Positions 54,101 through 60,100 of a stretch of DNA of 64,000 bases are shown in pieces. The notes under the pieces were generated by a model. It was not told the DNA's origin, searched no databases, and saw nothing but the letters and a program-made list of their open reading frames with translations. The stretch comes from Micropterix aruncella (taxonomy: Eukaryota; Arthropoda; Insecta; Lepidoptera; Micropterigidae). The DNA lies in the NCBI GenBank assembly GCA_944548615.1, contig OX155963.1, forward strand, positions 31,213,985 through 31,277,984. The letters are read 5' to 3'. Each line of letters begins with the position of its first letter. Position 1 is the stretch's first letter. The translations under genes were made by a program, and so were the position numbers.

Positions 54101-57100
54101 ACATTGACGAAACAGGAATCACAACTGTTCTCCAAGCTCCGAAAGTGATCGCCCCAGCCTGTAAAAGGCAGGTGGGCCAAATTGTTTCTGCAGAAAGAGG
54201 AATTCTTACAACATTTTGTGGTATCATTACTGCGAGCGGTCAAGCCCTACCTACAGCATACATATTCCCTAGAAAGCGAATAAACCTGGCATACATGAAC
54301 GGCTGTCCGCCAGGTGCAAAAGCTTTTCCATCAAACACTGGTTGGATGACCTCTGAGATTTTTCCGCAATTGTTAGAACACATAAAACAGCACACAAAAT
54401 GTACTGTTGATGACCCAATACTGCTTCTGATGGATAACCACGAATCCTACCGCTCAATAGAAGCAATAATCTACTCTAAAGCTAATGGTATCATACTGCT
54501 CTCATTTCCACCTCACTGCTCACATCGACTTCAGCCGCTGGATGTAGGCGTATTTGGTCCATTCAATTCACGATGCCGAACATCTTTCAACGATCATCTA
54601 TCATCAAATACTGGAAAGCCTATTACAATTTATTTATATTTATTTATTTATTTATTTATAACGTACAAGAACAAAAAAATACAAGGACATGCATACTGTT
54701 GTACATGAGGAATAATTAAGAACAAACATTATAATAGCGAAAAACATAGCTCTATGGATATAAATATGCTAGCATATCCGAATGAGGCGAAATCGCACAA
54801 CCAACTAGACCTAGAAGGTCCGTCTCTGGCTGTGCTGTGTTATACCAACTGTATTTTTGTAACTCGCGAACTGACGAAGGTGATCAATTTTAAATAATTC
54901 TAAATCTAACAAATGTGTTGTTTACACAAATTAAAGTAAAATTTAAAGTAGAAAAAAAAAAAATATATATGTATGCAATTAAGGGCTAAAAATAAAGTAA
55001 ACTTTACATTATATACAATAAATTTAAGTGGAAAATAAGTAATAATATATACAAATATATGAATAAACACTACATTCTAGTATATATGTTTAAGAAAATG
55101 ATATGTAATATTGCACAATTTTACAAATACGTATTTTTTTTAAATATTCACCCTACAGTATTAATAAGGTCTTTAGTTTTTGAACGCCCAATATCTAGAA
55201 GCCAGTTTTTTACTTTACCTTTAAAAGTTACATAATTTTTCACGTTTTTCGTGGTTTCACTTGACCAGATAGCAACTCTGACCTGCCAACCGTACCTCCT
55301 GTCATTTAATCCGTCCAATATAGCAAACTCTTTTAAGCATCCAGGTATATTTCCCATAACTCGCCTTGCTTTTGGAGATGAAGACTTTGAGGAATCTTAC
55401 GTCACCGACCGGCCAATGCGAGATGCCTCTGATGGTATCACTGGTACTCCACAGACTACTTCAGATACTCAAAACACAGCTCCTGCTCCAGAATCTTCTA
55501 CATCTCTACTGCCAGCATCTGCTTTGGGCTTTAATACACCTTTGCGGTCTACATCTGCTTTTGGATTATCCACACCACCGTTAACTGCAGCATCTAGATT
55601 TACTACACCTTCACCGTCAACGCCTGCTTCAGGATTTACATTAACCCCACCGCTTACTTACTCTTATGTCATAATATCATAATGAATAAGGTCTCCTTAA
55701 ATAAATAATATGATTGCGAATAGTATAATTTCAACGTTCCAAACTACCCCATACCAGTTCATAACTACCCCACCATGAGGCAGTTTGGAACGATTTCCCT
55801 TTTTTTTTTTAAATTCTATTGCCGAACAACGACAATGCTTTTCGGGATTTTTTAAATCCCAAAGTCAAGGCAATTAGTCAGAGTAAGTAATGTGGTATTT
55901 AGTTCTTGGAAATACATAAAAATGAGGAAACTACGGGGTCATTACAAAAATCGTTCCAAACAGCCCCGTCTCCCCCTACTTTATGACCTGGGGTAGGTTG
56001 ATTGGTCTCACCTATACAGTGCAACTAATGTAGACTCTGCTACTGAGTATTTTGTCAAAACTTTAACCTCCATTGCCGATAAAAACACATGCACCCAATC
56101 CCATGTCACGACACACAAAAATAAAAAATTAAAGCCATGGATTTCCGATGGACTACTGTTTTGCATCCGTCGACGAGATAAACTACACCTAGCATCAAAA
56201 AATAACCCTCATAACTTAAGTTTAAAAACCAAATTTGTAATTTATAGGAATATATGCAAACGGTTAATTAAGAAAACTAAAGAAGACTACTACAAAAATA
56301 AAATTGCTGAAAATAGCAGTGATTCTAAAAAGGTTTGGCAGCTAATCAAGGAAGCAGCTAACATTTCCAATAACATGCACACCATCGATAAGTTAGCCAT
56401 TGAAAATCGAGTAGTCAATGCCCCAGATAATTTGCAAGAAATCGTTAATGCATTTAACACGCACTTTGCCAGTGTAGGTTCAAAACTGGCAAACAAAATA
56501 TTAGATAGAAAAAAAATCGCCCGGGAAGACAAAAACTTTACTGAAGGGATACCTACTACTGTGTTTTCCCTAACCCCAACATCGCCAAATGAAGTTTGTA
56601 AAAGCATTAACTCATTAAGACAGTCTCGTTCCTCAGGTATGGATGGTCTAACTAGTGATATTTATAGAATTGGGAAGGATTATTTAAGCTCACCAATATC
56701 ATTTATAATAAATCTAAGTTTTAAACTGGGAATATTTCCAGCAAGACTTAAATGCGCAAAAATCGTGCCTGTTTTCAAGTGCGGCGATAAACTCGATGTA
56801 AATAATTATAGGCCCATTTCACTACTGTGTACTCTCTCCAAAATCATTGAGAAAGTTGTTAAAAATAGGCTAGTAGAATATCTGGATATCAATAGTCTTT
56901 TATCGTCCAACCAATATGGCTTTAGGCAGGAAATGGGTACGGCTGATGCTATTGCAGAGGCCACGAAAACCATAACAGAGCTTGTCGACAAGGGAGAGAA
57001 ATGTCTTGCTATTTTTCTAGACTTATCCAAGGAGTTCGATACTGTATCTCACGATATCCTTTTAAAAAGACTACTGACCATAGGTGTTAAAGATCAAAAT

Positions 57101-60100
57101 TTAAAATGGTTTGAAAGCTACATATCTGAAAGGACGCAAATCACTTCGATTGCTGATATTTCCAGCGACGTGAAAAGTCTCTCATACGGCGTGCCACAGG
57201 GAAGTGTTTTGGGGCCTATTTTATTCCTTATATACATAAATGACCTCTACAACCTGACTCCCAGTAAAGCTATATCATTTGCAGATGATACGGTAATCAT
57301 TTTTAACGGCAGTAGCTGGCAGCATGTTTTCTCAAAGGCCAATAAAGAAATGGACATTGTTAAAGAGTGGCTGGATGACTCACTACTCACACTTAATATC
57401 GAAAAAACTAAGTATTTAACTTTCAGCATAGATAAAAGAGGACAACCACCAGATGCCGATTCGATAACTATTCATCAATGCATGAACCGTCAATGCAATT
57501 GCGAGCCACTACAAAAAGTGCTGTCTCTAAAATACTTGGGCATAGTTGTAGATAATAAGCTGAGATGGGCTGATCATATAGACTTATTGTCTTCAAGGAT
57601 CAGACGTCTGGCATACATATTTAAAGATTTAAGGAATATTCTAGACCCCAAAACATTAAAAACTACCTATTATGCCTTGTGTCAAAGCATTCTGAGTTAC
57701 GGGATCATTGGGTGGGGAGGTTGCTCCAAAACAATTATCCATCAAGTAGAGGTAGCACAGAAGCTGAAAATTAAAATTATAAACCGTAAACCGTACAGAT
57801 ACCCTTCAGAAAAACTTTTTGAAGAGTTCAGTGTACTTGAAGTAAGGCAACTTTATTTAAAATTTTGTCTGGTTTTTATTCAATTTCAAAATAAGAGAAA
57901 CACCACACTCAACAATTCTGAAACGGGTTCTAGAAGAAATACCTCTTCTGGACGCACCCATGGACAGGATAATATGCCATCATGTCTTTGATCAAAGATA
58001 CAATACCCAACTCATTGCAGAACCAGCAGATCACTCTGGTACAAATGAAGTAAGGATATACACAGATGGCTCCAAAACCTCTCAAGGTACCGGAGCCGGC
58101 GTCTTCTCAAATGATCTAAACATCAAAATATCAATTACCCTAGGCAACTTAAATACGATCTTCCAAGCAGAATGCATTGGCATCACCAGAGCAGCACAGG
58201 CAGTCGCAGCCAAAGATGTCGGAGACCTAAGTTTGAAATTTGTCCCTGACAGTGCCTCCGTTCTACAAGCGCTAGCAAAAAATACTATAACCTCAGTCCT
58301 TGTACTGGAATGCCACAATGCGCTTCAATCCATTGCAAGGTCAAATAAAGTGACGCTGCAATGGATTAAAGGGCACAGTGACTCACTGGGCAATGACACG
58401 GCAGACGAACTGGCCAAAAGGGGATCAAAGGAAATAGTATATGGACCGGAACCCTTGATGCCCATTCCCCAGGCCCAAATAAAAACATGGCTACGCAGGA
58501 ACACCGAAGAAACCCACTTTACAGAATGGAAAAAAAACGCAGGATGCAGGCAAACAAAGAACGCGGTTCCGGAAGCATCCAAAAAACTTGCCCGCAACCT
58601 CACCAGATTAAAAAGGGACAAAATCCGTAAAGTCATAGGTACTATGACAGGCCACTGTCCCCTAAACAAACACCTGTTTACCATAGGTGTGACAGACAGC
58701 CCTCTATGCAGAGGATGCATGGAGGAAGAAGAAACGCCACAGCATGTGCTCATGGAATGCAGGAACGTGGCAGAGCAACGGGCAAGAATACTACAATCTC
58801 CAGCATCTGTCCCGGAGGCCTGTAGCAACCCAAACAGGCTGCTAACCTTCTGGGACAGCCTGGGTTGGCTGGAGTAACATAAATAGAAACATGAGCCACG
58901 CACAACGGCCCAATCAAGAGGCCAAGTGCGGGAAAAAGCCCAAACAAACTAACTAACTAACTATCCTTTTAATAATATAACAAACGTTAGTTTAGTAAAA
59001 CGTTTTTCAAATTAAAAAAAAACCTGACAATTTTTTATTCTAAGTTGCATATTTGCATATACCGATTCAAGTATATTTGCATATACCCACTTCAAGGATG
59101 TTAATTAAAACGCATCCTTCTGTATATGTATGTAATTTTTCGTATCTTTTACACATATATTTCACTTTCATTTATTTAGAAGCCAATTTTATTCTGCATT
59201 TTTGTTTTTTTTTGTTTAGAGCAATTTGATTGAATAATCAAGGGGTTAGCCTTTTTCAATCTTATTTTTACAAGATTTATTTTAACTTGCAACATTCGTA
59301 ATTTGTCCGTTTAAAAATTTGAAACCTAATTTTAAACAACTTGCTGGTATCCAAATGAGCTGAAATTTGGCATAGTTAGTAAGTTCAGTGACAATGCAAT
59401 ATTATGGTTCCATCGAGCTGATTTGATGACGGAGCCGGAAGGTTGCAAATGGATCTCTCTGATGTAAAGTGCTAAGATAATAAAGTTTGGGCTCGTTTGT
59501 TTTGTTGTCAGAAGTAATTTCCATTACACACAATGACGAGGGTCTGGAGATGAAGCCACGAAATTGCCACAGGAACATAAGCTTTACATGCCTGATGGGA
59601 TGTAAAGCTTGTTTTTAAAAAATCCTTTTTACTTTTAACCGGTCAAACGCCAACAAACGACCGTCGATAAAAAATACCTGTCAAACGCCAACAATGCCTA
59701 GACATTTTGCGTTGTTTAACAGATCCACGCGTAAGGTTCTCAACCGGCCTCCATATATATTGTATAAATATAGGGCCCGATTGCGTTTTTTTGTGAACTA
59801 AAACTGAAATTAGTTCGAGCGAATAACATAGAGCAATACGTTAGAGCGGAATATGAAACAAACGACCGTCGATAAAAAATACCTGTCAAACTTATACTCG
59901 TTCGAATACATTTGAACACATTTCGTGCGGTATTAGATGCAGATGCTATATCTTTTGTGGGTAGTTTTAATGCGAAAAAGTGACAACCGTTCATTTCACA
60001 TTCCGCTCTAACGTATTGTCCTGTCTCGTTCACAAGGACTAATTTCCGATTTTAGTTCATGAAGAAACGCAATCGAGTCCATATAATGTACAAGGCTAAC

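Larger units (their letters stand above)
52906..55981 (+). mobile_element. pogo-type DNA transposon inserted in the LINE
   Basis: TIRs of 26 bp with one mismatch: AGGTAGGGGGAGACGGGGCT at the left, and the right end complement begins AAGTAGGGGGAGACGGGGCT. TA flanks both ends (52904-52905, 55982-55983). It carries a DDE transposase and two younger LINE 3' fragments (52993-53112, 54632-55245). 3076 bp in total. Confidence 0.88.
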
